NCBI RefSeq assembly: GCF_014633365.1
Contig: NC_068349.1
Span: forward strand, 37,463,192-37,527,191
Length of the DNA: 64,000 nucleotides
Origin: Diospyros lotus
Taxonomy: Eukaryota; Streptophyta; Magnoliopsida; Ericales; Ebenaceae
Direction of reading: 5' to 3'
The translations under genes and the position numbers were made by a program. The notes below the pieces were generated by a model. That model was given only the letters and a program-made list of their open reading frames with translations. It did no database searches and was not told the DNA's origin. Shown piece after piece: positions 11,472 through 22,426 of this stretch (position 1 is its first letter; every line of letters begins with the position of its first letter).

Positions 11472-11519
11472 GGACTCTTCCATGGCCGGGGCCAACCCTT
11501 TGACAAGTTCCAAAGTCAA
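11321..11519 (+). promoter_or_regulatory. W-box cluster upstream of the WRKY gene
   Basis: Three matches to the W-box TTGAC[C/T] lie within 200 bp: TTGACT at 11321-11326 and 11367-11372, and its reverse complement AGTCAA at 11514-11519. WRKY proteins bind this core, and WRKY promoters are often enriched in it, so auto- or cross-regulation is plausible. The motifs are seen directly; their use is inferred. Confidence 0.55.
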
Positions 11520-11652
11520 CCCCTTCTTCATCCCAAAAACAAAAGCAATTTTCACTGTCTTTTTCATGAGAGAGAGAGAGAGAGTGGGGATTATTTGCAT
11601 TTGCATTATCAAAGCTTATCTTTTGGCCTCTCTCTCTCTCTCTCTATAAATA
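11441..11652 (+). promoter_or_regulatory. GA/CT repeats and TATA box of the WRKY promoter
   Basis: (AG)n at about 11441-11466, a second GA run at about 11570-11584 and a CT run at about 11629-11645 are followed directly by TATAAATA at 11645-11652. The TATA box lies about 96 bp before the ATG, implying a short leader starting near 11675-11685. The GA and CT runs are complementary and could pair; GA/CT repeats are also known binding sites of plant BBR/BPC factors. Confidence 0.6.
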
Positions 11653-11747
11653 ATTATTGCTTGTCCACTTATTTACGCCCCCTTCTCTCAATCACTTCCA
11701 TTTCTCGCCGGTTCCAAAAGTCAGCGCCTCCTTTCTCCGCCGCGAAG

Positions 11748-13052
11748 ATGGCGGATCAGGACTGGGATCTGCACGCCGTCGTCAGAGGCTGCGCCGCGGT
11801 CACATCTTCCGGCACGCCCGACCTTCTTCACCCTCCATCGTCGTCGTCGTCGTCCTCGTCCTGCTCCTCCGGCTTTCACCCACCACCACAGGATCCTCAC
11901 TTTCTCTTCTCTCCAGATCCAGCCGCCACTACTAGGACCCCCGTTGCTGAGTTGCAAGATCTCTTCAGACCCTTCCTCCCCAAATCTCAACCACCCCTCT
12001 CCGTTCTGGCAAGATTACAAGATCTATCTCCCCCTCCGCCGCCGCCGCCGCCGCAACGGCCACAGCTAAAGCAGCAGCCTCCTGTTGCTTCTGCAAATAC
12101 TAACCCAAGTCCAAGGTCTAAGAAAAGGTAATTTCATTTCATTCTTTTGAGAATTTCTTTGGGATTTTTTGTGTAGATATATACATATCATCAGTGGGAT
12201 TTGGCAGCGACCCAGTTCTTGAAATGATGTAATCTTTGATATGGGTGGTTTTTGTTTGTTCTTTCACAGGAAGAACCAACTGAAGACGGTGTCGCATGTC
12301 CCGGCTGAGGGCTTGTCTTCTGACATGTGGTCTTGGAGAAAATATGGCCAAAAACCCATCAAAGGCTCTCCATATCCAAGGTGGGTAGTAGGCTTCTCTT
12401 TTGCATCCAAACCGTTGTCAGTCAATATTGTCGGTTCTTTAGATGACATTTGGGTACGACGAAAGCGTTTACTTCTCGTATTTTGGTTATTGGATTCAAA
12501 CATGCTCTTTCTGCACACACACAGATGTCTCTCTCTTCTAGATTTACCCATTTTTTCTTAGACAAAACGGCAGAGTTCAGTTCATATTAAACAATGGAGG
12601 AATTGTCTTCTTCTCCTTTCTGGATGAACAGAGGGTATTACAGATGCAGCACATCGAAAGGGTGTTCGGCCCGGAAGCAAGTGGAGCGGAACAGATCCGA
12701 CCCCGGAATGTTCATCGTCACATACACCGGCGAGCACAACCACCCGATGCCCACCCACCGGAATTCTCTCGCCGGAAGCACCCGCCAGAAGCCCGTCGCG
12801 GCCGCAGCCGGCGACCCCAGCAAACCCGCTCCTTTCTCCCCTCCCGTCTCGCCGGCGACCGAGAAGGTAGAGGGCAGAGAAGACTTGGTGGAAGTCGACG
12901 AAGATGACACGGACATGGCCATCAGTGATGATTTCTTCGAGGGTTTGGAGGATCTAACCGGCCCGGATTCCGAAGACTGCTTGTCGGATCTCTCGCCGTC
13001 CAGTCTGCCGGTCCCTTGGCTGGCCACCACGACTGCAGCCGGCGGGGGCTGA
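11748..13052 (+). CDS. WRKY22: WRKY transcription factor, group IIe (WRKY22 type)
   Basis: A DNA-binding regulator of defence and stress transcription acting on W-box promoters in the nucleus. Exons are 11748-12127, 12270-12380 and 12632-13052, all with GT-AG junctions, giving 303 residues. The N-terminus [15 protein letters not shown] matches the WRKY22 subclass. Ser-rich and Pro-rich stretches precede a basic SKKRKNQLK segment (about 123-132). WRKYGQK spans 149-155, and the zinc ligands C169, C175, H199 and H201 give C-x5-C-x23-H-x-H. The second intron falls at the conserved PYPR|GYY position. The [14 protein letters not shown] segment after the domain and the acidic [10 protein letters not shown] region near the C-terminus are also subclass marks. 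WRKY27 and WRKY29 are the nearest alternatives. The ATG chosen follows the TATA box and a short leader. Confidence 0.95.
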
Positions 13053-14215
13053 ACCGCCTGAAAAGTGGTTCCTTTACATGTGTATGAACCAAGCTTTACG
13101 AATCCCACCTTTTTCAATGTATATTTTTGTCCGTTAGAGAGAGTTTTTTCACTTCTTTTCACCATTGCAGCGAAGAATCTTCCAATTTCAATGTTTTGAC
13201 TTTTGGTTACTTGTAAACGTAAAATTCTCCTTCCATCATAGCCACTCTTGTAGAAGAAAAAGGTGGATTCCTCCTACCCTACACATTTCATTTGTATCAT
13301 CATCATTATTATTATTATTATTATTATTATTAATTAATAATGTATTTTATATATTTTTCCTTTGAAAAATATTAAGAGTTATCACTTGTGATGATTTAGG
13401 ATTTAGGGTGATGATTTTATCAATTATATGACATATTTTTATTAAAGATTATGTATTATTGTCGGATGTGATAAATGAGTGATGACACTGTTATCAATTA
13501 TGATTTTTAGTATTTTTTTAATTTATAAAAATAATTTTTAATTATTATTTAAAACCTATATATATATATATATTGAGTTGAGAGTGTACAAGCATTGACT
13601 TGACATATTTATTAGAAAAATGTGAACTTTAAGGAGTGTTCTAAGGACTGTTAACCAAAACCCTAATTTGATGGCAATCAAAATCATGTGTTCTTGCGTA
13701 TGATTCTACCCATTAATGGCAATCTCAGTTGGGAAACTAAAAACTAAAGGCCATTGGTGGAGAGAAAGATCAATTTTGGAATGAAAAGTAATTAAAAACA
13801 TATGATGGAGCTTAAAAATTGAAAAACAATCCTCTTTACTAAGCTAGTTTCACTAGAAAGTGTTACAATTACTATGAATTTATACAAACATGTATCATTG
13901 GTACATCATTCTTTTATGAAAGCATTACAACTTTTTATGTATATATGATTGTGGGTATACGTATATTAACGAGAGAACATCTAAAAGGTGAAATTATTGA
14001 ACTATTTTTGAAAAAAAATGAATTTTGATCTACCATGTGTTCTTATTCATAAGTAATAAGATTGTCATACATGTCCACTTATTCAATTTAGATTCAAGAG
14101 ATAAGTCAACGAATTCAACTTTAGAATATTAATAATAAAAGAAGATTTGAAATTGATGTGAAAAGTTCGTTGTTATTTTACTTCGACTTATAATTATCCA
14201 TCATTAATCCATAAT
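13053..14215. other. WRKY 3' flank and AT-rich intergenic DNA
   Basis: The WRKY 3' UTR probably ends before an (ATT)n microsatellite at about 13303-13332. The rest is AT-rich, with a TA-dinucleotide run at 13556-13573. I see no gene or bounded element. Confidence 0.45.
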
Positions 14216-14218
14216 TGT

Positions 14219-14639
14219 TGGGCTTAAAAATTTAGAATACAATGTCAAATATCTTGACGCAAGACAGAAGCAAAAACAAGGAAAGAAAAGTCTTGTTCGT
14301 AATGCACGAACAGACGTCGCCCAATTATCGTAAATGAGAAAATCGCTTGGAATCCATCAAGGAAAAAAGAAATCTGCTTGGAATCCACCAAGAAAAGAAA
14401 TGTGAAATTTTATTGAATGGAAAAGTTGATTATAAAAACTACCTTCTAACTATATTTATAGTATTTAGCTAATTCAAATCTAACTAGTACTTGTAAATAA
14501 AATTCAACTAAAATTGTAATATAAATAAAATCCTAATCAACCTAAAACAGGAAAATATTAAAACAAATAAACATAATAAAAATATTAAAATAAATAAACA
14601 TAATATAAATATTAAAACAAAACCCTTAAATGAAGTCTT
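14219..14639 (-). mobile_element. Probable decayed 3' LTR of the adjoining gypsy element
   Basis: Beyond the 3' end of the integrase remnant (minus strand) lies a non-coding block that ends, on that strand, near AAGCCCAACAATTATGG. It contains a short internal duplication of CTTGGAATCCA[T/C]CAAG-type sequence at about 14345-14395. Its place after the polyprotein end fits a 3' LTR, but no clear match to the LTR at 15599-17270 is seen, so the assignment is weak. Confidence 0.3.
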
Positions 14640-15390
14640 CGATCTACTCTGCATCATTATCTTCCACTTCAAAACAACTCGACCCCGAGTTATAATCTGG
14701 ATAAAGTGGCTCATCATCCTCACGGAACTCATACAAGTCTACCACGTTGAGGTACTAGAAATTTTCATGGAGGCTGGCAAATCGAGAATGTAGGCATTGT
14801 TGTTAATTTGTTTCAGTACTTTGAAAGAATTGTATTTCTTGGGCTTCAACTTGTTGTAGGTATCAATAAGAAACCTCTCTTTTCTCAGAAACACCATTAC
14901 TGAATTTTCTTCCTAAAATTGTTTATTCCAATAGTGAGTCTGCTATTATCTTGTACTATGCATTCGTCTTTTCCAACTTCTGTTTGACTTCCTCATGAAT
15001 AACAATCATATCTTCAGCCAAGTATTTAATGGTTGTACTTTTGTCGTGACCCTAGGGTAGCTTCACCAAATCGATGACATGGTTGGGAACTTCAGTGTAG
15101 ACAATAACAAATGGTGCCTTGCCTATGGCTGCATAAACTACATTGTTGTATGCAAACTCAACCTGAGGCAACACATAATCCCATTGTTTTGGCTTATCTC
15201 CACATACGCTCTGAATTATATTCCCTATAATGCAGTTAGTGACCTCGGTCTAACCATTTGTCTGCAGATAAGCCGTGATGCTTCTGTTTAATTTTGTTCC
15301 AAACAACTTCCACAATGTAATCCAGAAGTGTCCTACAAATTTTGTGTCTCGATCAGAAGTAATTGATTTGGGAACTCCATGCAATTGCGC
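14640..15390 (-). pseudogene. Ty3/gypsy integrase remnant
   Basis: Translation of the minus strand gives the C-terminal half of a gypsy polyprotein. Starting near 15378 it reads [19 protein letters not shown], the integrase segment holding the second catalytic Asp, then a decayed [11 protein letters not shown] (normally a YHPQTDGQTE block) and QWDYVLPQVEFAYNN. Farther down, [18 protein letters not shown] and a LP.SMKIS-like region correspond to the integrase C-terminal tail. In-frame stop codons (for example after DLVKLP, and again after EKTNA) show that it is dead. Upstream domains (gag, protease, RT, RNase H and the first half of integrase) are missing, cut off at about 15390. Confidence 0.85.
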
Positions 15391-15598
15391 ACCCACATAT
15401 AAGGTGCATGTTCGCAAGCTGAACAACCGATGTGGGACGATTCTCGTCCTACATCAGACACTCTTATCCAAAAAGTTGTAGACTTGATACCGGAATCCTC
15501 ACGCCAATCGACCGACAAACTTCCCCGGCCAACAGAATCCTTACGCCAAACTGTTTGGGTGGAGTGCCACGAGATAAATCTCGCTCTGATACCAAGTA
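15391..15598 (-). mobile_element. Gypsy leader with tRNA-Met primer-binding site
   Basis: On the minus strand, TTGGTATCAGAGC (plus positions about 15583-15595) matches the initiator-Met tRNA primer-binding site and lies a few bases inside the LTR end at 15599. The leader runs toward lower coordinates and meets the integrase remnant, so everything between leader and integrase has been lost. A segment at about 15391-15470 with words TAAGGTGCATGTTCGCA and GATGTGGGACGATTCTC recurs in the same orientation at 17318-17390. Confidence 0.65.
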
Positions 15599-17270
15599 AT
15601 GCAGGGGCATTGAAACATCCCTTTATTTCTAAGGAATAGCAATTAATCTTGGTATTTAATTGTTGAGGGTTTTATATAATCAAAGATCTTTATGCAAGTA
15701 TTAAATTTGCTTGTGGATCTATAGTAAGATACTTAAGGAATTTTTATTGAAGGGAAAAATAAGATAATAAAAAGTGATTTTGGGTGATTTATGGAAAATA
15801 ATCTATTTATGGTTTACTAATGATTAACGAGCTTAAGAAATAATTAATAATTTTTTTGGGATTAAGATAATTTTTTATAATTATTGCATATTTGGGAATT
15901 GGAGGAATTTTTGGAAAAAAGTTTTGGGACATAAGTGAAATAATGGAAACTAAAGCAACATCACCATAAATATGAAGCAAGCGCAATAGTAATTGAAAGT
16001 GAGGGTGGGGTAGGCGGTCAGGCGCACGTAGGGGGCTGAAGTGGGTCATGGGATCGAACCCGCGGCCATGCAAGAAAAACGACTAGGGTTTTATTAAACC
16101 CAGCTAGGTGCTAAACGACACTGTTTCAGGGCGCCAAAAAATGGCCTTGCTATGTCACGCGATAGTCGCTGGGGCTGCCTTTGATGCAATTGCATCATGT
16201 GAAATTGAGAAAGTGAAATGATGTGGTTTATGAGATCAAGGGAAGCAAGGGCAGAGAAGACCTTGGAAAGAGTTGACCGTTGAGGTAACTCTCATTTGAC
16301 AATTTAGGAGAAATAATTTGTTTAGAAATTAGTTAATTTAATTAATGTAGAACAATAGTTAATGAATTAATTTGGTGGATTTAGTAGCAAGGCACAGTTC
16401 AATCGGTTTAGTATATGGGTATTTAATTAATCTCAAAACTTTATGTTATAAATATTTTGTTAAGGGAATTCTAAGTGCATCGACAGTACGTCTAATAAGT
16501 TAACAGGCAGCAAATATTTTAAGGTAAGGGTTAATATGCTTTGTGTGTAAATCACTTTTGTCATAACTTGTATACAGTGTTAAGAAAGTATCTAGACATG
16601 AGGCAGTAGATTTTTGACCATAGAAGTCGAGATAAGGTCTTAGAAGGAATTACTAAGGGCCACCAAGAGCCTGAGATAGGTGCGGTGGAAGGGTTTGCAT
16701 GCACGCTACACTTCATATTTATCTATGATATCATACTTATTAATTTACTACGTTGCATATTACCTTTATTAAGTCTCATGAGTCACTCATTTCACTCCCA
16801 CTAACCACACAGATGGCTCGGGGCCTTGTAAGGGAAAGGCAGTGTGTGTTAACGACCAGCCAGATGATGAGAGTGGCAATCCATGATGGGGGTATGAGTC
16901 AAGTGGCTTGTAATTATTTCATTTCATAGTTGTGTTGAATGCCATCTATGTTTGTCGGTTGGACTTATTTTTTTTTATATATATATAATTATGGACACTT
17001 TGTGTGTGTGAGTCAAAAATATATCTAAATTGCAGCTTATTAATTTGCTTATAGGGCACAGATCAAATACGAGAGTTGAGTGTCCTTCTGCTGCTTGTAA
17101 ATCTTAGACCTCGAGTTCTTGATAGTCGAAAGCAATAAATCCTAGACCCTAACTAAGGCGTCCACATTATTTTATTCTCTTGCTATTAGGGCATAGTTGG
17201 CCTCCGAAATAGGATCTTTTTATGTAACTTTGAGTTACGGTAACACTCGATAATAGAGTTAGGTTGTCAC
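15599..17270 (-). mobile_element. Long 5' LTR of a Ty3/gypsy element, minus orientation
   Basis: Read on the minus strand, the block starts TGTGACAACCTAACTC at 17270 and ends CAATGCCCCTGCA at 15599, directly followed by a spacer and the primer-binding site. Its length is about 1.67 kb. No protein domains are present. The plus-strand end CACTCGATAATAGAGTTAGG is typical of plant gypsy LTR edges. Together with the integrase remnant below 15390 it makes an internally deleted element. No target duplication was found. Confidence 0.6.
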
Positions 17271-17482
17271 AGACATATACTCCCGAAAACTGCAATTATC
17301 AAGAGGAGAGACACACTCACATATAAAGCGCATGTTCGCAGACTAAATAGTCAATGTGAGACGATTCTCATCCAACATCATATCCCGTATCACTTAGCCC
17401 ATATAAGAAGCGAAATTTTACAAGTTAATCCATCTAATTTACCTTGCCAAATTTTACAAGTTAATCCATCTAATTTACCTTA
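17271..17482. repeat. Second copy of LTR-adjacent repeat and a 37-bp tandem duplication
   Basis: At 17318-17390 the words TAAAGCGCATGTTCGCAGAC and GTGAGACGATTCTCATCC echo 15391-15470, placing one copy on each side of the long LTR in the same orientation. At 17414-17482 the segment AAATTTTACAAGTTAATCC followed by ATCTAATTTACCTT occurs twice in tandem. Confidence 0.6.
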
Positions 17483-18162
17483 TTTATTACACATTCATTG
17501 CTATTACATTCTAACTTAATATATACATGTGTGTGTGTTGTGGAGAATGATGATGTGTTGTACCTATTGTGATTGCTTTGGAATCTTGAGAAATATGCTG
17601 ATTGCATGACAGCTATGGGTTTCCCAGCTCTAATGCTCATCCATGGCTGTCCTATTCATCAAGTAATGAGATTTTCCCAGAAAGTGGATGTTTCTAGTTC
17701 TCCAAACAGGTTCCCCCAGCTATATTATTGTTCATAGAATAAGCTCATATCAAAGAAGTCACATGGCCACATACATGCATATATATATATATATATATAT
17801 CACAAATAGTCTTGAGTTGTTGGGGCCTGCAATCCCACTTTGAATGCCTAGCAATGTTCATCACAACCCTCCTTTATTCCATCAAAAGTGTTGTATTTCA
17901 TGCTTCAAACCCATTTCATAGGGAAGAAATTGAGAAAATTTGGTTATCATAATTAATAATCGAGCATTTTTGCATGATCTTAACACATGGATATATATAC
18001 ACAAACACCTTTTAATAGCGATGCTAATAAAAAAATTTCACATCTAGTCCATCTAAATAAGGGTGTTTGAATTTTAATTTGAACAAAAAAACCTAATCCC
18101 CTAATTATGTTCAACATCAAATAAGTTTGATTCATTCTTTAGTTCGAAAACTTTCAAAAAAA
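17483..18162. other. Intergenic DNA with (TA)n microsatellite
   Basis: The block has a moderate AT content and no recognisable exon. A TA run occurs at about 17779-17802. A short imperfect hairpin around GACAGCTATGG and CCATGGCTGTC lies at 17609-17650. I do not recognise a gene or small RNA precursor. Confidence 0.4.
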
Positions 18163-18165
18163 TTA

Positions 18166-18693
18166 GACTGCATTCTCTTTGCTGTTTTCAAACCATTTTT
18201 AGTTTTTAATTTTCTAAAATAATGAAAATGCGTTCTCTTTACTATTTTTAAATTATATTTTTGAAAACAAAAAAAAATTATAAAGAAAACTCAAAACAAC
18301 AAAAAGTTATTTTGAGTATTTTTAACCAAAACAAACTTTAAACTCAAAAACACATTTATTTATTTATTTATTTATTCATATTTTATTATTGTAATAAGAA
18401 AAAATATTACAATATTTATTAAATTTAAAATGTATATATTTTTTAATAATATATTAACATTCAATATTTCTAATTTACTAAATAATCAAATTTATTGAAT
18501 AAAATATTATTAAAATATTATTTTCAAAATTTCAAAAAAAACGCATTTTTTAATTTTCTATTTTGAAAAATAATTTTTCAAAATGACAAAAAGAACGCGT
18601 CTCCAATTTTCTAAAAATAAACTATCAAAATAGAAAATTAAAAACGAATTTAAAACTTAAAACTAAAAATTAAAAAGTAAAAAGAATGCAGCC
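18166..18693. mobile_element. Tourist/PIF-Harbinger-like MITE (528 bp)
   Basis: The ends are GACTGCATTCTCTTTGCTG on the left and, reverse-complemented, GGCTGCATTCTTTTTACTT on the right. They are flanked by TTA on both sides (18163-18165 and 18694-18696), the 3-bp target preferred by PIF/Harbinger elements. Sub-terminal A/T-rich arms are also complementary (TTTTTAATTTTCTA type). There is no transposase. The 3-bp duplication alone is weak evidence in AT-rich DNA, but together with the inverted ends it is persuasive. Confidence 0.65.
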
Positions 18694-19197
18694 TTAATCT
18701 TCGGTCTGGTCCGATCTCGATTTTGGACCAAATAAATATAGGGTAGATATACTATTGTATGTATTGCTATATACATTTATATATAGCATGCAGTATGTTA
18801 ATTGGATCGGTCTAATCTTGCCTCTGTTTGACTCAATATTTAATATAAATTTTTTATTCTATTTTGAACGTAATATTTTATTATTACCTTTTTGTTTTTC
18901 TCCAACTTAAGTATTGGAGGATCAACTAGAACATTCTTTAATAATTTTTTATTATAGTTATAGGGGGACTAATTAAGTGTCATCTCACCTCACAAAGCAC
19001 TAGCTAGTTGCCAATTGATTGGTACAGGTTAAGTCACATTTATTTTTAATTTCTTTTGTTAATTAGGTTGAGGTATTAATTGATGTATAGTTGCATTCTC
19101 ATTAAGTTTCTTAAATTTTCCTTCCTATTTAGCAAAATAATGTTTTCTTTTCATTATTTTTTCTTTCTCTTATCAATGAATAGATCTATTTATTTAT
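18694..19197. other. AT-rich intergenic DNA, nothing recognised
   Basis: No gene or bounded repeat is visible between the Tourist-like MITE and the long-TIR MULE-like element. Confidence 0.4.
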
Positions 19198-19207
19198 ATG
19201 ACTTAAA

Positions 19208-20996
19208 GAATAATGCTACTTGTCGAGAAAGCTTTACTGAATTTTTTTAATTTATTTTTTATTTAATTTTCATCTTTTATCTTTTTGAATGTTGTCCATT
19301 TCACTCACTCTCCCCTCTTTCACTATCTCTCCCACACTCTCTCAAACCCACCATTAATGCGCACACACTCTCTCTCCCTCTTTCAATGTCTCTCCCACAC
19401 ACTCTCTCTCAAATCCATCATTACAAAGAGCATCGACAGTCACCCCCGTCGCGCCCCGCACTGCCGCGAGCACCTTTCGTCGTCGCCCCCCTTTGTCGCT
19501 TGCACCGTCCGACCACAGACCGTTGTCGCCCACCCCCACTCCGCCGCAAGCAAAGCCATCGCCCTCCCCCCCCCCCCCCCAACCGCTCGCACCGTCCGGC
19601 CCTATCTGCTGTCACCCCTCCCTCCTCCTTGAGCAACCGCCTCGCCCCCACCTATCAGCCCCTCTGACCAACCACCATCGCTCACAGGTTGGCCCCCCAT
19701 TGCCATTTACCCCCACCCGCGGGCCATATTATTTGTGTTAGTTGGCTTTGATTCTGCCTAATGGATCAAAATTGAGGATCAATAATTGCCCAGAAAAGAA
19801 CACTAGCCCAATAGTTAAATAAGAGACAACACAAACAAACAATATTGTAACTTTATATGGGAAAACTTACTTTGAGATAGTCAATAATTATCTTAGTTCA
19901 TAACATGGCTTAGTAATTGGATACAGAGTTGATGGTTGACTTAAACCTCACCCTGCAATTGAATCAGCAATTGAATCAAAGCTTATCCTCATGAGTAACA
20001 TTAAGACCACAATGACCTTGGCTTGTCAACATAAGTGCAGGATCTTTATGTGTCTATGCAGGGGCATTACTCTGCTTATTTTACTTACTTTGTGATGGCC
20101 CTACTTTCCAGTTCTTATTAGGAAATGATGGATAATTAATTTGCACCACTTGGAAGAATTTATTTGCTTAAATTCTTATGAACTCATTGTTCATATATAT
20201 AGTGACAGTTTCAAGTAATCTTTGAATCAGTTTGTAAGGAACTCACTGCAGACAATGCTGATGTTCAAATAGCTGTTCATCTACCTGTATCTTACAGGCT
20301 CAAGCTTGCATATTCTTACCTTTTGCATCAAAATTAATTAAGGAGTCAATAACACTTCACTATAATAGTTGGCATTTTGCTGGTTTGCTTACTTCATGCT
20401 GGCCCGACTATCTGTTTCTTATTAGGAACTCAGTTTTGGATATTTGATTTGGGACAATTAAAGAATCCATTCACTTAATTTTGTATGAACTCATTTTTCA
20501 TATACTAGTAGTCGCGCACTCGCCATAGAGAGAGAGTGAGAGCGACCTAAAGGCCGGAGGTGCAGGACTGGACGACCGAAGGTTGGGGGGCCACAGTTGC
20601 TCACGGCGGATGGAGGGGCAATGGCGTTGCTCGGGGTAGTGTGGGGGTGGGCGATGGCGGTCTATGGTCAGACAGTGCGAGCGGCAAAGTGAGGGGCGAC
20701 AGTGGACTGTGCTCGCAGCCGAGGGAGGGGGTGACAACGGAAGGTGTTCGCGGCGGTGGGAGGCACGACCGGGGGGTGACAACTAGTGCTCTTTGCGGCG
20801 GTGGGTTTGAGAAAGAGAGTGTGGGAGAGAGAGAGAGTGCGTACTGGTGGTGGGTTTGAGAGAGTACAGGGAAAGATAGTGAAAGAAGAAGAGAGAGAGA
20901 GAAATGGGCAGGATTCAAAAAGATAAAAGATGAAAAATTAAATAAAAAATAAATTAAAAAAATTCAATAAAACTCTCTCGACAAGTAGCATTACTC
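19208..20996. mobile_element. Long-TIR MULE-like element (1.79 kb) with perfect 10-bp target duplication
   Basis: ATGACTTAAA stands directly outside both ends (19198-19207 and 20997-21006). The terminal inverted repeats are long, about 450 bp each. They begin GAATAATGCTACTTGTCGAG on the left and GAGTAATGCTACTTGTCGAG on the reverse-complemented right, and run through a T-rich zone, a CT-rich zone (CACTATCTCTCCCACAC type) and a GC-rich zone rich in CCGCCG-type words. The central 0.8 kb (about 19700-20510) has no transposase. Long TIRs and a 10-bp duplication fit a non-autonomous Mutator-like element. Open frames in the arms are low-complexity shadows. Confidence 0.9.
19700..20510. other. Core of the MULE-like element, possibly captured genomic DNA
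   Basis: The composition changes sharply from the GC-rich arms to ordinary AT-rich DNA. Two segments of the core resemble each other: around 20080-20200 and 20385-20515, sharing TTCTTATTAGGAA, CTTAATTT and ATGAACTCATT.TTCATATA words about 310 bp apart. No convincing exon can be translated. Captured host sequence (Pack-MULE style) is possible but unproven. Confidence 0.4.
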
Positions 20997-21687
20997 ATGA
21001 CTTAAATGCCTTGTATTTCTTGAAAAAATGAATCAATTAATGAGATTCAATACAAAACTTATGAGATCAATGAGATTGATATTCAAATATTTTTTTTTAA
21101 AATGTATTGATTTGACCCCATTAAGATATTTCAATTCATCACGTTATCTTTTGTTTATCGATAGATTCAACAATAGTTCATAAGGTTGACCTATTCGAGG
21201 AATCTCTCCATGTACTTATTTTTAATTTTTCAAAGTATTTTGCCTTATTGTACCTTTCCTAATCTTTGGGTGCCTAGGTATCCACCATAAACCTTTTTTC
21301 ATTTGAAATGGTAATGTGCCAAGCTTTTAAGTCCTAGCCAGGTCACTTGGAATTGCAATCAAGTCACTTGGAATAGTGGCAAAGCTTTTGAAAGTTATCA
21401 AATGAGAAAATAATCAAGTGTGGGATATTTTGTGTGTGAAAAATATTTAAGAGTTTTTGAAAAACACTTCAAAAACTTTTGGTATTTATTATTTTTAGGG
21501 ATTTTTATTTTTTTTAATTATATAATTATTGTCTTTTTCAAAAATAACTCTCAAAATCAATTAATTTAATTTAATAATATATAATAATATTAATAAATTT
21601 TAATTAGGTAGAGTTACTATTCATGGTACCTATTGCCCAATTTTAGGCAACCGTCAAGGCAGCTACCTTGACCGTTTCAAATAGTGC

Positions 21688-21724
21688 CACGTGTTAGTAC
21701 ACGTCAGCAACTACCTTCCACGTG
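21688..21724 (+). promoter_or_regulatory. G-box/ABRE pair upstream of LEA14
   Basis: CACGTG occurs at 21688-21693 and again at 21719-21724, with an ACACGTCAG core between them, 110-145 bp before the LEA14 start codon. Such ACGT-core clusters bind ABA-responsive bZIP factors, fitting a dehydration-induced LEA gene. The motifs are seen; ABA control is inferred. Confidence 0.65.
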
Positions 21725-21831
21725 TCAGCAACCCAAAACGCCCCTCTGTCCAGCTCGGAATCAAATTCTCGTTTATTTATTTTATAACACTAAATCTGAA
21801 AGCACAGGAGCAGAAGCTTCATCGACCGGCA

Positions 21832-22426
21832 ATGGCGAATCTAGTGGAGAAGGCGAAGAGCTTCGTGGCCGACATCAAGAAGCCGGAGGCCACCGTCATG
21901 GACGTCGATCTCAAGGACGTCGGCAGCGACGCCGTCACATACAACGCCGAGGTCTCCATCGCCAACCCTTACAGCCACCCTATCCCCATCTGCCAGATCT
22001 CCTACTCTCTCAGAAGCTCCGGCAGGTTCGGATTCAGTTCACTTACGCCCCTCTTTTGAGTAAAAAGAATAGCTCGGGAACCACGAGACCCGAAACGATA
22101 TAGGAGATTTACAAGATTCGAACGCGAGGTATTTTTCGGGTTTTTGATTTTGTGTGGTTGGTTTTAGGGAAATCGCGTCGGGGACGGTGCCAGATCCGGG
22201 GTCGCTGACGGGGAACGAGACGACGAAGGTGAACGTGCCGGTGAAGGTGCCGCACAGCGTACTGGTGAGCCTGGTGAAAGATATCGGAGCGGATTGGGAC
22301 ATCGATTACGAACTGCGATTGGGCCTCACCGTCGATCTTCCTGTAGTCGGAGACTTCACTATTCCGCTCTCCACCGCCGGCGAGATCAAGCTGCCCTCTC
22401 TTTCCGGCCTCTGGAATAAGCAGTGA
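21832..22426 (+). CDS. LEA14: LEA14-type desiccation protectant (LEA_2 family)
   Basis: A small soluble late-embryogenesis-abundant protein of the structured LEA_2 class, which accumulates in drought, salt and wounding stress; its exact biochemical role is unsettled. Exons are 21832-22025 and 22168-22426 with a GT-AG intron splitting an Arg codon, giving 150 residues, the usual length of LEA14. The N-terminus is MANLVEKAKSFVADIKKPEA, followed by the domain core VDLKDVGSDAVTYNAEVSIANPYSHPIPI. The second half has TVPDPGSLTGNETTKVNVPV, IGADWDIDYELRLGLTVDLP and the closing GEIKLPSLSGLW, all standard for the family. There is no signal peptide or membrane segment. The upstream G-box pair supports stress regulation. 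Confidence 0.95.

Noticed and set aside
15807..16073. 88-codon minus-strand frame as a gene
   Set aside because: It lies within the gypsy LTR and shows no known motif.
17578..17610. miR172-like sequence beginning GGAATCTTGA
   Set aside because: After the first 10 bases the match to miR172 breaks down, and no precursor hairpin with the right star sequence is present.
19285..20918. Pro/Arg-rich frames of 60-115 codons
   Set aside because: They are low-complexity translations of the two inverted arms of the MULE-like element, found on both strands.
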